Below, one piece after another: positions 16,440 to 25,054 of a stretch of 64,000 nucleotides of DNA (the first letter of the stretch is position 1; each line of letters opens with the position of its first letter). The notes beneath the pieces are model-generated. The model did not search any database. It had not been told where the DNA came from and worked only from the letters and a program-made list of their open reading frames with translations. The DNA is from Myxococcaceae bacterium (GTDB taxonomy: Bacteria > Myxococcota > Myxococcia > Myxococcales > Myxococcaceae). Position numbers and translations under genes: made by a program. Where the stretch lies: assembly GCA_017881265.1 (NCBI GenBank), contig JADGRA010000062.1:38353-102352 (forward strand), written 5' to 3'.

Positions 16440-17872
16440 GACTGCAGGCGCTCGCCTTGGTGCCGTCGGGCCGGTTCGGCATCCGGCGGTTCGCTGTGGT
16501 CGCCGGCTACGTGTTGGTTTTCACCATCGCCTTGCCCGTCCAGGTGTGGGCGCTGGGGACACGGCTGGATGCGTTGCTTCACCTGCCAGCCATCAATGGC
16601 CTGCGCACGCCAGGGCTTGTTCTTCTGTCCGCGGGCGCTGCCTTGTGGTTGACCGCCCACGTCTGGTTCAGCGCCGCCGGCCGTGGGTTGCCCATTTCGA
16701 GCCTGCCTCCGATGCGCCTCGTCAAGAGCGGGCCCTACGCGTGGCTCCGCCATCCCATCTACGTCGGCTTCACCGTGGCGGCCGCCGGGCTCGGCTGTGC
16801 CAAGGGGTCCCTGGGACACGGGCTTCTGGCCCCCCTCCTCCTGGCAACCGCCTGTTGGGCCTACGTGGTGACGTTGGAGGGACCCGCGTTGTGGAGACGC
16901 TTCGGCCAGGGCTACCACCAGGTGGGCCGCGGCACCGCCTGGAAGCTGCCCTGGACGCGGGGCTGGCCTCGGCTCCACGCTGCCGTGGAACGCCTCGCCA
17001 ATCGAACGGTTCTCTTCCGGGTCGGTCCCACGCTGTGGGTAACCTACGGCGCCTTCGTAGCGTTCGGGTCGTTTCTGGTCACGCTCTTCGCGCGCGTGAC
17101 GCTGGGTACGTTGTGCTCGTCATGGCAGTACGTCGGGGTTTCCATCGGTCTGGCGCTGTCGATGTCGGTGGGCGCGCGACTCGGCTCAGTTGCTTACAAC
17201 GTGGCGGCTCTGCGACGGCGCGGGCTTTCTGAGCTGCGCACCGTCGGATTCGTCTCCTGGGGCGGGTATCTCGGCCTGGCGGCTTTCACCGCTTTCTTTG
17301 GTGCTCGCACCGGGATTTCTTCTCTCGCGGTTCTCGACCGCCTCATGCCACTGCTCTGCGTGTGCACTGCGTTGGGGCGGGTGGGCTGCCTCACCTACGG
17401 GTGCTGTTTCGGACGACCCGCGCCCCACGGCGTGCGCTGGACGAATCCGGACGCGAAGGTGGTGCGGTTGCTTGGACCTGAAGTCGGCTCCCTGCCCCGC
17501 GTCCCGGTGCAGCTGCTCGGGACGGTGGTGGGCCTCGTCGCCGCCGGCGCGGCGCTCGTCCTCAACCTGCGGAACGGCGCCGCCGGGGCGACGACGTTCC
17601 TCGTGTGGCTCTGGTATTTCCTCGTCCGGCTGAGCATCGAGCAGCTGCGGGACGAGCCACGCCTCGGTTTGCTCGCCTGGACGCGCGGCCAGTGGCTCGC
17701 TGCTATCGGGGCAGGCGTCTCGCTGGTGTCGCTCATGCGCCTGGATGCGAGTGCCACGGTAACCGCCACACATGGCTCGCTCGACCTGCTGGCGCTGGCA
17801 ACGGCCACCACCGTCGGCGCGATGGTCTTCGCCATCTTCGGCCTTCACTGGCGCCAGGTCGGGAGGTGGTGA
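16436..17872 (+). CDS. Fusion: isoprenylcysteine methyltransferase-like + Lgt-like membrane protein
   Basis: A 478-residue polytopic membrane protein with two halves. The N-terminal ~190 residues match the ICMT/phospholipid methyltransferase superfamily: SGPYAWLRHPIYVGF near residue 98 is the SAM-binding RHPxY motif. The C-terminal half resembles prolipoprotein diacylglyceryl transferase (Lgt), with LGRVGCLTYGCCFGRP near residue 313 corresponding to the Lgt G-R-x-x-x-F-x-N-x-x-x-G signature, and several membrane helices. I know of no such standard fusion. Known Lgt moves diacylglycerol from phosphatidylglycerol to a protein Cys. Here a coupled acyl/glyceryl transfer and methylation of a lipid or lipopeptide is plausible but unproven. 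Confidence 0.75.
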   Translation: MRLQALALVPSGRFGIRRFAVVAGYVLVFTIALPVQVWALGTRLDALLHLPAINGLRTPGLVLLSAGAALWLTAHVWFSAAGRGLPISSLPPMRLVKSGPYAWLRHPIYVGFTVAAAGLGCAKGSLGHGLLAPLLLATACWAYVVTLEGPALWRRFGQGYHQVGRGTAWKLPWTRGWPRLHAAVERLANRTVLFRVGPTLWVTYGAFVAFGSFLVTLFARVTLGTLCSSWQYVGVSIGLALSMSVGARLGSVAYNVAALRRRGLSELRTVGFVSWGGYLGLAAFTAFFGARTGISSLAVLDRLMPLLCVCTALGRVGCLTYGCCFGRPAPHGVRWTNPDAKVVRLLGPEVGSLPRVPVQLLGTVVGLVAAGAALVLNLRNGAAGATTFLVWLWYFLVRLSIEQLRDEPRLGLLAWTRGQWLAAIGAGVSLVSLMRLDASATVTATHGSLDLLALATATTVGAMVFAIFGLHWRQVGRW

Positions 17873-17874
17873 GG

Positions 17875-18687
17875 ATGGTCTTCGACAAGCTCTACGCGGA
17901 CCTCGTTGCTCCAGACGGCTCCGTGTACGTGCTGTACCTGGCGAGTTTCGACCTCTTCGGGGGCCGGTTGCGCTTCGCGGAGCTCGAGACCTATCCCGCC
18001 GACGGCCGCCGCCGGGTCTATACCGCGCGACCCTCGGCGTCCCATCGCACCACGCTCGCCAGTGACGAGCCGCTCGACGTCGCGCTCGAGACCTCCGTGG
18101 GCCAGTTCCGCTTTCGGTCGACGCCTCTGAACGGGGGCTTCGTGCCGCCGGACACTGCGCGGTCCGGGCTGGAGTGGAGGGTCTGCATGGGCCGCACGCA
18201 GGCCCGACTCGAGCTGCCGCCGGCGCTCGGCGGCGGCTCGGTCGGTGGGACTGGCTACGTCGACCACCTCAGAGTGGAACAACCGACCCTTCGCCGCGGT
18301 CTGCGGACGCTCGACTGGGGTCGGGCGCATCTTTCGAGCTCGACGGTCGTCTGGACCCGATTGCGCTTCTCCGACGGGGACGTCTGGGACCAGTTCGCCC
18401 GCTGGACCGCCCTCGGGACCCCTGCGGAGCCCGGTCCCCTCAGCCCCTCAGAGGACCTGGCGCTCGCCCAGATTGAGACAGCCGGTGGCACCATTGCGTC
18501 TGAACGCGTCTTGCACGAGGGCGGCGCCATTGACCGAAGCCGTCTCCCGGTGGCCCCGGTCCGCTGGCTGCTGAAGGCAGCGGCCGGGCGCACGCACCAG
18601 CGCCGCTACCTGACGCGCATTTCCGAGCCAGGCCACCCTGGCGCTGGCTGGGGAATCCATGAATCCGTCTCCTTCGAGCACGCCTGA
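17875..18687 (+). CDS. CrtC/AttH-like lipocalin-type protein
   Basis: A 270-residue beta-rich protein, two bases after the previous stop. GTGYVDHLRVEQPTLRRGLR followed by LDWGRAHLSSSTVVWTRLRFSDGD resembles the GxGYxDxNWG...WxWGRA pattern of the CrtC (hydroxyneurosporene synthase)/AttH lipocalin-like family, which binds or hydrates hydrophobic isoprenoids. The DHNWG region itself is poorly kept, so catalytic equivalence is doubtful. No signal peptide or membrane segment is seen. It probably binds a lipid intermediate. Its end overlaps the ABC ATPase start by 29 bases. Confidence 0.55.
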   Translation: MVFDKLYADLVAPDGSVYVLYLASFDLFGGRLRFAELETYPADGRRRVYTARPSASHRTTLASDEPLDVALETSVGQFRFRSTPLNGGFVPPDTARSGLEWRVCMGRTQARLELPPALGGGSVGGTGYVDHLRVEQPTLRRGLRTLDWGRAHLSSSTVVWTRLRFSDGDVWDQFARWTALGTPAEPGPLSPSEDLALAQIETAGGTIASERVLHEGGAIDRSRLPVAPVRWLLKAAAGRTHQRRYLTRISEPGHPGAGWGIHESVSFEHA

Positions 18688-19303
18688 GGCCGCCGTGCTC
18701 GACGCCGAAGACCTCCACAAGCGCTACGGACGGAACCAGGTGCTTCGCGGTGCCAGCCTGCGGGTTTGGCCTGGGGGCCTGGTCGCGGTGCTCGGCGAAA
18801 ACGGGGCTGGCAAGAGCACGCTGCTGCGCATCCTCGCCGGTGCCGAAGCTCCGGACCGGGGGCGCGTGCGTCACCAGGGGTCCGTTGGGTACTGCCCACA
18901 GGAGCCGCTCCTGTACGGGCAATTGACGCTGGACGAGCACTTTCGCCTCTTCGGCGCCGCCTACCGCCTTCCGAGCGCGGAGCTGCGCAGGCGCGGCGAG
19001 AGGTTGATTGAGCGGTTTGGTCTCGAACGTCACCGCCGCACGCCGGTCGAGGCGCTGAGCGGCGGGACCCGACAGAAGCTCAACCTGGCCGTGGCGCTGC
19101 TGCGCGATCCGGCGGTGCTCCTGCTGGACGAACCCTACTCAGGCTTCGACCGCGACGCCTATCGCCAATTCATCTTGTGGACCGAGGAGGCCAAGCGCCG
19201 CGCTCAGGCGGTCGTCCTCATCACCCACTTGCTGCTCGAGCCGGGGCACTTCGATGTCGCGCTGGAGCTGCGCGACGGGAAGCTGGAGGTTGCCGATGGC
19301 TGA
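18659..19303 (+). CDS. ABC transporter ATP-binding subunit
   Basis: A 214-residue nucleotide-binding subunit. Walker A GENGAGKST, Q-loop GYCPQEPLL, signature LSGGTRQKLNLA, Walker B VLLLDEPYSGFD and the H-loop histidine in VLITH are all present, so it should be active. It is shorter than many ABC ATPases, as in drug/lipid ABC-2 systems. The start lies 29 bases inside the preceding gene and the stop overlaps the permease start, so it almost certainly works with the ABC-2 half of the next protein. Confidence 0.93.
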   Translation: MNPSPSSTPEAAVLDAEDLHKRYGRNQVLRGASLRVWPGGLVAVLGENGAGKSTLLRILAGAEAPDRGRVRHQGSVGYCPQEPLLYGQLTLDEHFRLFGAAYRLPSAELRRRGERLIERFGLERHRRTPVEALSGGTRQKLNLAVALLRDPAVLLLDEPYSGFDRDAYRQFILWTEEAKRRAQAVVLITHLLLEPGHFDVALELRDGKLEVADG

Positions 19304-20825
19304 CAGCCTTAACCGCGTGGCCGTCGCCGCAGCACTGCTCTTCCGTGACGTCTTCCGTCGACGTTTCGCCTTGGTCCTCATCTTCGTTGTTCCGGCACTC
19401 TTCGATACCGTGGTGCTGCTCACCACGACCTCCCGGCCCCTCCGGGTGACCGTCGCGGCACTTCGCGAGGACCTGGCTGACGGGACAAACCCTGGTGGCA
19501 CACCTCTCGACCTGGGGGTCATCGACGACGGCGTTCGCGCACTGGATCAGCGGCAGCTGTCGCTCGTCTTCCTTGGGCACGCTGCGGTCTGCTTTCTTGC
19601 CTGCTTTCTCGCCTTCAACCTCGTGTCACGGCGGCGGGAAGTGGACAGAAGGCTCGTGCTCGCCGGATACCGGACGGTCGAGGTGCTCCTGGCCAAGGTG
19701 GCCGTCCTTGGGCTCATCGTCGTCCTGCTCGTCGGCTGGCAGACGGCACTGATTGTGCCGTGGCTCGCGCCGCGACAGCCCGCGCTGCTCTCGCTGGGGC
19801 TTCTGCTCGGCGGCCTCACCTATGGAGGCATCGGTCTCCTCATTGGCGCGGTGGTAAGGCAGGAACTCGAGGGGATTTTTCTCATCGTCCTGTCGACGAA
19901 TGTCGACCCGGGCTGGCTCCAGAACCCCATCTATTTTGGTCAGAGCCAACGTCCCCAGCTCATCTCCGCCCTGCCGGGCTTTGCCTCGACGCAGCTCACG
20001 GTGCTGGGGGCCTTCTTCGAGGATTGTCCGCAAGCGCTCGTTTCTCAGGGGGTGCTGTCCTGCGGCGCCATCCTGGTCCTGGCCGTGACGCTCTTCGGCC
20101 TTCGCATTCGGCCACCACGCGCCACCGGCGAGCGGACCCGGGCCCGACTCCGTTTCGGAAAGACGCTGCTCGTGGGCTACGCGCTGTGGATTGCCGCCTT
20201 CGAGTTGGTGGGGCGCTACGCGTCGACGCTGCAGACGCGTGACCTGACCACGGCGTGGGACCGCGCCATCCCCCTCGTCCCGGCGTTCATCTGGCCGTAC
20301 GAGGCTTGCTACGCGCTACCGCTGGTCGCGCTCTGGCTGTTCCGGGACTGGCATCGGTTCAACGTCGGCCTACTCGCCATCCTGCTCGCCAGCCTGTGTG
20401 CCTTCGCTGTCTACCTGTTTGTCCCGGTCGCCTTCCCGCGGCCGGTCCTCGGCACGGGTGTGCCCGAGCAGCTGCTGGCGGCCGAGTACGCGGCCGACTT
20501 CTTCCCGGGCGCCAACAAGCTCCCCAGCCTTCATGTCGCCATCTCGTGGATTGTGTTGTTTTCCGTCTGGGGGCAGGCGAGGCACCGGACGGTGGACCTG
20601 CTGGCGCTTGCGCTGGTCAGCGCCATCACGGCTTCCACGCTCCTGGTGAAACAACACCTGCTGCTCGACGTCGTGACCGCCGTGCCGCTGGCTGCTGCCG
20701 TCTTCGCAATCGCCCACCGGCTGTATTGGAGGGTCACCGCGCCCGGGGACCCTCCGGAAACCGCCCTGGTTCAGTTGCTCGTGCCCACGTCCTGGCGTCG
20801 ACTGCAAAGGCGGCCATCCCCATGA
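19296..20825 (+). CDS. Fusion: ABC-2 type permease + PAP2/IPC synthase-like domain
   Basis: A 509-residue membrane protein. The first ~270 residues form an ABC-2-type permease: an N-terminal helix FALVLIFVVPALFDTVVLL, an extracytoplasmic loop, then 5 helices. The remainder is a PAP2-family domain with KLPSLHVAISW near residue 408 and VKQHLLLDVV near 452, the two catalytic histidine/aspartate motifs. This arrangement resembles membrane PAP2 enzymes such as inositol-phosphorylceramide synthase. Fusing export and lipid headgroup chemistry suggests a lipid phosphatase or phosphotransferase acting on the exported molecule. I know of no described permease-PAP2 fusion of this kind. The stop overlaps the hydroxylase start (ATGA). 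Confidence 0.8.
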   Translation: MADSLNRVAVAAALLFRDVFRRRFALVLIFVVPALFDTVVLLTTTSRPLRVTVAALREDLADGTNPGGTPLDLGVIDDGVRALDQRQLSLVFLGHAAVCFLACFLAFNLVSRRREVDRRLVLAGYRTVEVLLAKVAVLGLIVVLLVGWQTALIVPWLAPRQPALLSLGLLLGGLTYGGIGLLIGAVVRQELEGIFLIVLSTNVDPGWLQNPIYFGQSQRPQLISALPGFASTQLTVLGAFFEDCPQALVSQGVLSCGAILVLAVTLFGLRIRPPRATGERTRARLRFGKTLLVGYALWIAAFELVGRYASTLQTRDLTTAWDRAIPLVPAFIWPYEACYALPLVALWLFRDWHRFNVGLLAILLASLCAFAVYLFVPVAFPRPVLGTGVPEQLLAAEYAADFFPGANKLPSLHVAISWIVLFSVWGQARHRTVDLLALALVSAITASTLLVKQHLLLDVVTAVPLAAAVFAIAHRLYWRVTAPGDPPETALVQLLVPTSWRRLQRRPSP

Positions 20826-21586
20826 TTCGCCTCACCCGGGCATGCCTCGAAGCTGCCGCCCACCCGGTGGAGGTGGCCAACTCCCTCGCCGGCCGGCCGC
20901 GGACGCCACGGTCGATTCGACTTTTCGAGAACCCGATTCTCGAAGCCGCGAGCCGGGCCCATCCCGTCGCGCCAGCCGTCTGCTTCCTGCCACTTCTCCT
21001 TTGGACTGCCATTCACTCGCTGGGTGCGCTCGGGCTGCGTCGTTGTGCGCCATTCTTCATCTGCGGGTGGGTCGGGTTTTCCCTCTTCGAGTACCTCTTG
21101 CACCGCTTCGTCTTCCACGGGCTGTTGCGCGGGGCGCCGAGCGGGCGCCGGCAAGTGTGGGGCTTTGTCCTGCACGGCTACCACCACCACTTCCCGAACG
21201 ACCCGCGGCGCCTCGTGCTGCCTCCTCTTTTCAGCTGGCCAATCGCCCTTCTCTTCGCGGGTGCGTACCTCCTGCTTCTCGGACCGGAGCGTGCCATCCC
21301 GGCGATGGGGGGGACGCTCGCCGGTTACCTCTCGCTCTTCTCGGTGCACTACTGCGTGCACCACGCTCGCTCTGCCCGCGGACCGGGTCGGTGGCTGCGC
21401 CGTTACCACCTGCGCCACCACCACCAGGATGCGAATTCCCGCTACGGTGTGACCTCCCCCGTCTGGGACGTCGTCTTTGGAACGACGGGTTCAGGGTCCC
21501 ACAACCGGGCCCCGCCTCCGCCCCCGAACGCGTCTCGCCTGCGGCAGCCCGCGCGGTCGACAGGGAGGTCGCGCGATGAGCGATGA
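20822..21586 (+). CDS. Fatty-acid 2-hydroxylase-like membrane enzyme
   Basis: A 254-residue member of the fatty-acid hydroxylase (sterol desaturase) superfamily. Histidine boxes: HRFVFH near residue 94, HGYHHHFPND near 118, HYCVHH near 176, and HLRHHH near 196 followed by DANSRYGVTSPVWDVVFGT. The order and the P-N-D and YGVTSPxWDxxFGT context strongly recall FA2H/Scs7, which hydroxylate ceramide acyl chains at C2 with a di-iron centre. The N-terminal cytochrome b5 of yeast and animal enzymes is missing. A His-poor Pro-rich tail follows. It overlaps genes on both sides, so it belongs to the lipid operon. Confidence 0.87.
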   Translation: MIRLTRACLEAAAHPVEVANSLAGRPRTPRSIRLFENPILEAASRAHPVAPAVCFLPLLLWTAIHSLGALGLRRCAPFFICGWVGFSLFEYLLHRFVFHGLLRGAPSGRRQVWGFVLHGYHHHFPNDPRRLVLPPLFSWPIALLFAGAYLLLLGPERAIPAMGGTLAGYLSLFSVHYCVHHARSARGPGRWLRRYHLRHHHQDANSRYGVTSPVWDVVFGTTGSGSHNRAPPPPPNASRLRQPARSTGRSRDER

Positions 21587-23051
21587 GAACGACCCAACAG
21601 GAGCGACCGAGGGCCTGGTGGTCGAACATCTCGACGGCGAGGTTCATCCAAAGGAGAGGCTTCTCGGCCGAACGGCCATTCAATTTCCTTTGGTGCTGGC
21701 CATCGTGCTCTTCGGCATCTCGCGCAAGTCGCCGGAGTTGGCGGAGGGCCTCCTCCACGGAGAACTTGCGTCGTACGGCGCCTTTGCCATCGCGACCGGA
21801 GTCGTGGCCGCTGGCTTCTGGTGGCTCAACCGCAGGGACCGGCGCAAGCGCCGCGTCCGGGACGCCCTGCGCGCCGAGGCTCCACCGCCTATGGCGCACT
21901 CATCGGGTCCCGAGGCCGACGCCACCTCGGCCCATCCAGAAAGCCCGACGGAGAATGCGCCCGCCGCTGCCAACCCCAGCGTCGCGTTTCAACTCGCCCT
22001 CCGGGCGGTCACCCCACGGTTGTGGGTGGTTCCAGGACTCATCCTTCTCAACGTCGCCGTCTATGGCGTGATGGTGCTGAGTGGCGTCGCGCCCTTCTCA
22101 CCCCAGGCCGGTGCGCTGGTGGCGTGGGGAGCCGACTACGGTCCGGCGTCCCTCGGTGGCGAGCCCTGGCGGCTTTTGACAAGCACCTTTCTCCACTTTG
22201 GCCTCATCCATCTGTTGATGAACATGGTGGTGCTGGGTGACGCGGGCCCAATCGTGGAACGCCTCTACGGGCACGTCCGTTTCCTGGCCCTGTACCTCGC
22301 AGCGGGCTTGTGCGGCAGCCTCGCTAGTCTGGCCGTCCACCCGCAGGCAGTTGGTGCCGGCGCGTCGGGCGCCGTCTTCGGCGTTTACGGAGCGCTCGGT
22401 GCATTTCTCCTTCGAGAAGGCAAAGCCATCCCCACGCCCGAGTTGTTACGTCTGAGTCGGGTCGCGGGCGCCTTCATTGGCTACAACCTCCTCTTCGGTC
22501 TCAGCCATGCGGAGATTGACGCTGCTGCTCACGTCGGTGGCCTTTTGGCCGGCGCCGGTGCCGGCGCGCTTCTCGCGCGGCCGCTGAATCCGGCGCGTCT
22601 GCCGTCGCCGCTGCGGCCCGTCGCCGTGACGGCAGGCGTGCTCGGTCTGGTCGCGGCGGCACTAATGCTCTTGCCCAAGCCAGCTGACCTCGGCGCCACC
22701 CTCGAACGGTTTTCCTCGGACACCGGCAGGGTCAGCGACACTTTCAACGACCTGCTAGCGCAGATGCGGAAGGGCACACTCGGCAGCCAGGCATTTGCCG
22801 CTCAGGTGCAGGACCGGGTGCTTGTCCCGTGGCGCAAAGCACGGGAGCGCCTCTTGCGACCCCAGCGGTGGAGTCCCGAACAACAGCAGTTCCTCGACTC
22901 CCTGCTGAAGTACTCGACGACGCAGGAGGGAGCCTGGACGTCTCTCGTCACGGGCCTTCGTCAGCACGATGAGAAGGCGCTCGCCCAGGCCAGAGCGCTC
23001 AACGCCGAGGCCGAACAACTGCTCAAAGACCTCAACCGCCAGGGGCCCTGA
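21576..23051 (+). CDS. Rhomboid-family intramembrane serine protease
   Basis: A 491-residue membrane protein. An N-terminal segment with one or two hydrophobic helices and a charged linker precedes the rhomboid domain. STFLHFGLIHLLMNM is the conserved HxxxxHxxxN region, GAGASGAVFG carries the catalytic Ser near residue 264, and AAAHVGGL carries the His near 319, so it should be active. A ~110-residue soluble tail ends the protein. ATG 21576 has a good GGGAGG site and overlaps the hydroxylase gene by 11 bases. Rhomboids cleave membrane-anchored substrates; here it may process a protein of the same pathway. Confidence 0.9.
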   Translation: MSDENDPTGATEGLVVEHLDGEVHPKERLLGRTAIQFPLVLAIVLFGISRKSPELAEGLLHGELASYGAFAIATGVVAAGFWWLNRRDRRKRRVRDALRAEAPPPMAHSSGPEADATSAHPESPTENAPAAANPSVAFQLALRAVTPRLWVVPGLILLNVAVYGVMVLSGVAPFSPQAGALVAWGADYGPASLGGEPWRLLTSTFLHFGLIHLLMNMVVLGDAGPIVERLYGHVRFLALYLAAGLCGSLASLAVHPQAVGAGASGAVFGVYGALGAFLLREGKAIPTPELLRLSRVAGAFIGYNLLFGLSHAEIDAAAHVGGLLAGAGAGALLARPLNPARLPSPLRPVAVTAGVLGLVAAALMLLPKPADLGATLERFSSDTGRVSDTFNDLLAQMRKGTLGSQAFAAQVQDRVLVPWRKARERLLRPQRWSPEQQQFLDSLLKYSTTQEGAWTSLVTGLRQHDEKALAQARALNAEAEQLLKDLNRQGP

Positions 23052-23185
23052 GCGCCGTGCCAGCCGACGGACACAGACTGGCATCCGGGAGCAGCGACCG
23101 AGGGCTGTCTGCGCGGGCAGGCCGGCGCGACTCCGTCTCGGTCCTGCGCTACGGTTCTGGACCTTCGCTCCCCAGGCCCTCGAGC

Positions 23186-24955
23186 ATGAGCTTCAAGTCA
23201 GAAACGCAGAGTCTGGACCGAGGAGGAGGCAACCTTCCGCCCTCGGACCGGCTCCGCGTCCTGGCGCTCTGGAATGACCAGCATCTCATCCACCTCCTAC
23301 CGGAGAGCGGAAGCGTCACCGTCGGGCGGGCCGAGGGCGTCGAGTTCCGTATCAGCGACAAGGCCATTTCGCGGCACCACCTGAACTTTCACGTGCGCGA
23401 GCGCTTGTACGTCGAAGACCTCGGGAGCGCGAACGGGACCTGGGTCCGGGGCCGCTCGCTCAAGGCTGGTGAGACGGTGGAGGTCAATCCGGGCGACATG
23501 ATTGAGCTCGGCAGGACGATGCTCTTCATCCAGCGCGCCCCCGCTCCGGCGCGGCCGGTCCAGATTTACACACATCACTACTTCGAGGCGCGCGTCGACG
23601 ACGAGTGCGGTCGCGCCGCGGGCGGCGTGGCAAGCTTTGCCGTCATCCGGGTCCACGATACGGCCTCTCGGGGGAACTCGGTCGAGGAGAAGCTGGCTGG
23701 GTCCGTCCGACCTGGCGACGTGCTGGCCAGGTATGCGCCCGGCGAGCACGAGTTGCTGTGGGTGGACACTTCGCCGGACGCCGCCGAGGAGCGTGCCGCG
23801 GCCCTCTCGGCGTCGCTGAAAGACTTGTCCCCGTCGGTCTCGGTCGGTGTGGCCTGCAGCCCGAGGGACGGTCGCCGGGCCGCGGCCTTGCTCGAGCGGG
23901 CCAATACCGCGGTGCGGGGCGACGGCGCTGGCGAGACGCTGGCGCCGACGCCGCTCGACGGCACCATGGAAAACCTGCGTCGCGTCGTCGAGCGCGTCGC
24001 TGCAAGCTCCATCAGCGTCCTACTGACCGGAGAGACCGGCGTGGGGAAGGGCGTTCTCGCCGCCGAGCTGCACCGAAAGTCGCCCCGCGCAAAGGGCCCA
24101 TTCGTCGCGCTCAACTGCGCCGCACTGACGGAAACGCTGCTCGAGGCCGAGCTCTTCGGGCACGAAAAGGGAATCTTCACCGGAGCGGTCAAGGCCAAGC
24201 CTGGGCTGCTGGAAATGGCCGATGGCGGCACGCTGCTTCTCGACGAGATTGGCGAGATGTCGCTCGGCATCCAGGCGAAGCTGCTGGGCGTGCTCGAGGA
24301 CGGGAAATTCCTTCGCGTCGGCGGCCTCCGGCCAAGGCACGTGGATTTGCGCGTCGTCTCGTGCACCAACAGGAATCTCGAAACGGAAATTGAGCGTGGC
24401 ACATTCCGGCGAGACCTCTACTTTCGACTCGCACAGTTTCCGTTGGAGGTGCCGCCGCTGAGAGAACGTCCCAGCGAGATTGACGAGCTGGCACGGGCAT
24501 TCGCTGCCAAAGCGGGCCGCGCCCAAGGCCTGAAACGGACCCCCGTCCTCTCGCCCGAGGCCCAGGCGGAATTGCGCCGTTACGAATGGCCCGGCAACGT
24601 GCGGGAGCTTCGCAACGTCATCGAGCGGGCAGTTGTCTTCTGCGCCGACGGCGTCATCCGGCCGGAGGACGTCCGCGTGGACCGCCTGCGGACGACGGTG
24701 TTCTCACCGAGTGGTTCCGCCGCTCCCGGGTCAACGCCACCGAATCCGGGTTCCGCCCCTGCTGTGTCAACACCACCGAGGCCAGCACCGGGACCGGGCA
24801 CGTCGAAGGACCAACACCAGGAACTTGTCGACGCCCTCGCGGCTTGCGGTGGAAGTCAGACCCGCGCCGCGAAGCTGCTGGGCATCGCCCGGCGCACCTT
24901 GGTCAATCGCATGGAGAAGTTCGGCCTCCCTCGCCCCCGCAAGTCCAAGAAGTAA
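23186..24955 (+). CDS. FHA-domain sigma-54 activator with variant GIFTGA loop
   Basis: A 589-residue regulator. An N-terminal FHA domain (GRAEGVEFRISDKAISRHH, then VEDLGSANGTWVRG) binds phospho-Thr peptides. A ~130-residue middle region, resembling a degenerate GGDEF-type domain, leads to AAA+: Walker A GETGVGKG, ELFGHEKGIFTGA near residue 329, Walker B TLLLDEIGE. The Fis-type HTH is TRAAKLLGIARRTLVNRM. The sigma-54 contact loop reads GIFTGA instead of GAFTGA, but keeps T and G. An upstream frame exists, but ATG 23186 directly precedes the FHA domain. FHA activators respond to Ser/Thr kinases; one is encoded at 26145. Confidence 0.9.
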   Translation: MSFKSETQSLDRGGGNLPPSDRLRVLALWNDQHLIHLLPESGSVTVGRAEGVEFRISDKAISRHHLNFHVRERLYVEDLGSANGTWVRGRSLKAGETVEVNPGDMIELGRTMLFIQRAPAPARPVQIYTHHYFEARVDDECGRAAGGVASFAVIRVHDTASRGNSVEEKLAGSVRPGDVLARYAPGEHELLWVDTSPDAAEERAAALSASLKDLSPSVSVGVACSPRDGRRAAALLERANTAVRGDGAGETLAPTPLDGTMENLRRVVERVAASSISVLLTGETGVGKGVLAAELHRKSPRAKGPFVALNCAALTETLLEAELFGHEKGIFTGAVKAKPGLLEMADGGTLLLDEIGEMSLGIQAKLLGVLEDGKFLRVGGLRPRHVDLRVVSCTNRNLETEIERGTFRRDLYFRLAQFPLEVPPLRERPSEIDELARAFAAKAGRAQGLKRTPVLSPEAQAELRRYEWPGNVRELRNVIERAVVFCADGVIRPEDVRVDRLRTTVFSPSGSAAPGSTPPNPGSAPAVSTPPRPAPGPGTSKDQHQELVDALAACGGSQTRAAKLLGIARRTLVNRMEKFGLPRPRKSKK

Positions 24956-24976
24956 AGGCCCTCGCCATCTCGTGAG

Positions 24977-25002
24977 GTGCAGCCCGGTGCACTTGATGTG
25001 CA
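24977..25002 (+). promoter_or_regulatory. Phased GTGCA repeats, candidate enhancer
   Basis: GTGCA occurs three times at 24977, 24987 and 24998, spaced 10 and 11 bp, so the copies face the same side of the helix. They lie 53-78 bp upstream of the -24 element at 25055, a usual place for a sigma-54 activator binding site, and just after the gene of an FHA-type activator. Confidence 0.5.
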
Positions 25003-25054
25003 ACCGCCCTGCCCCGGTGTCACGTAAGGGCCTGAATCCTCGGGTGGTCATCGC

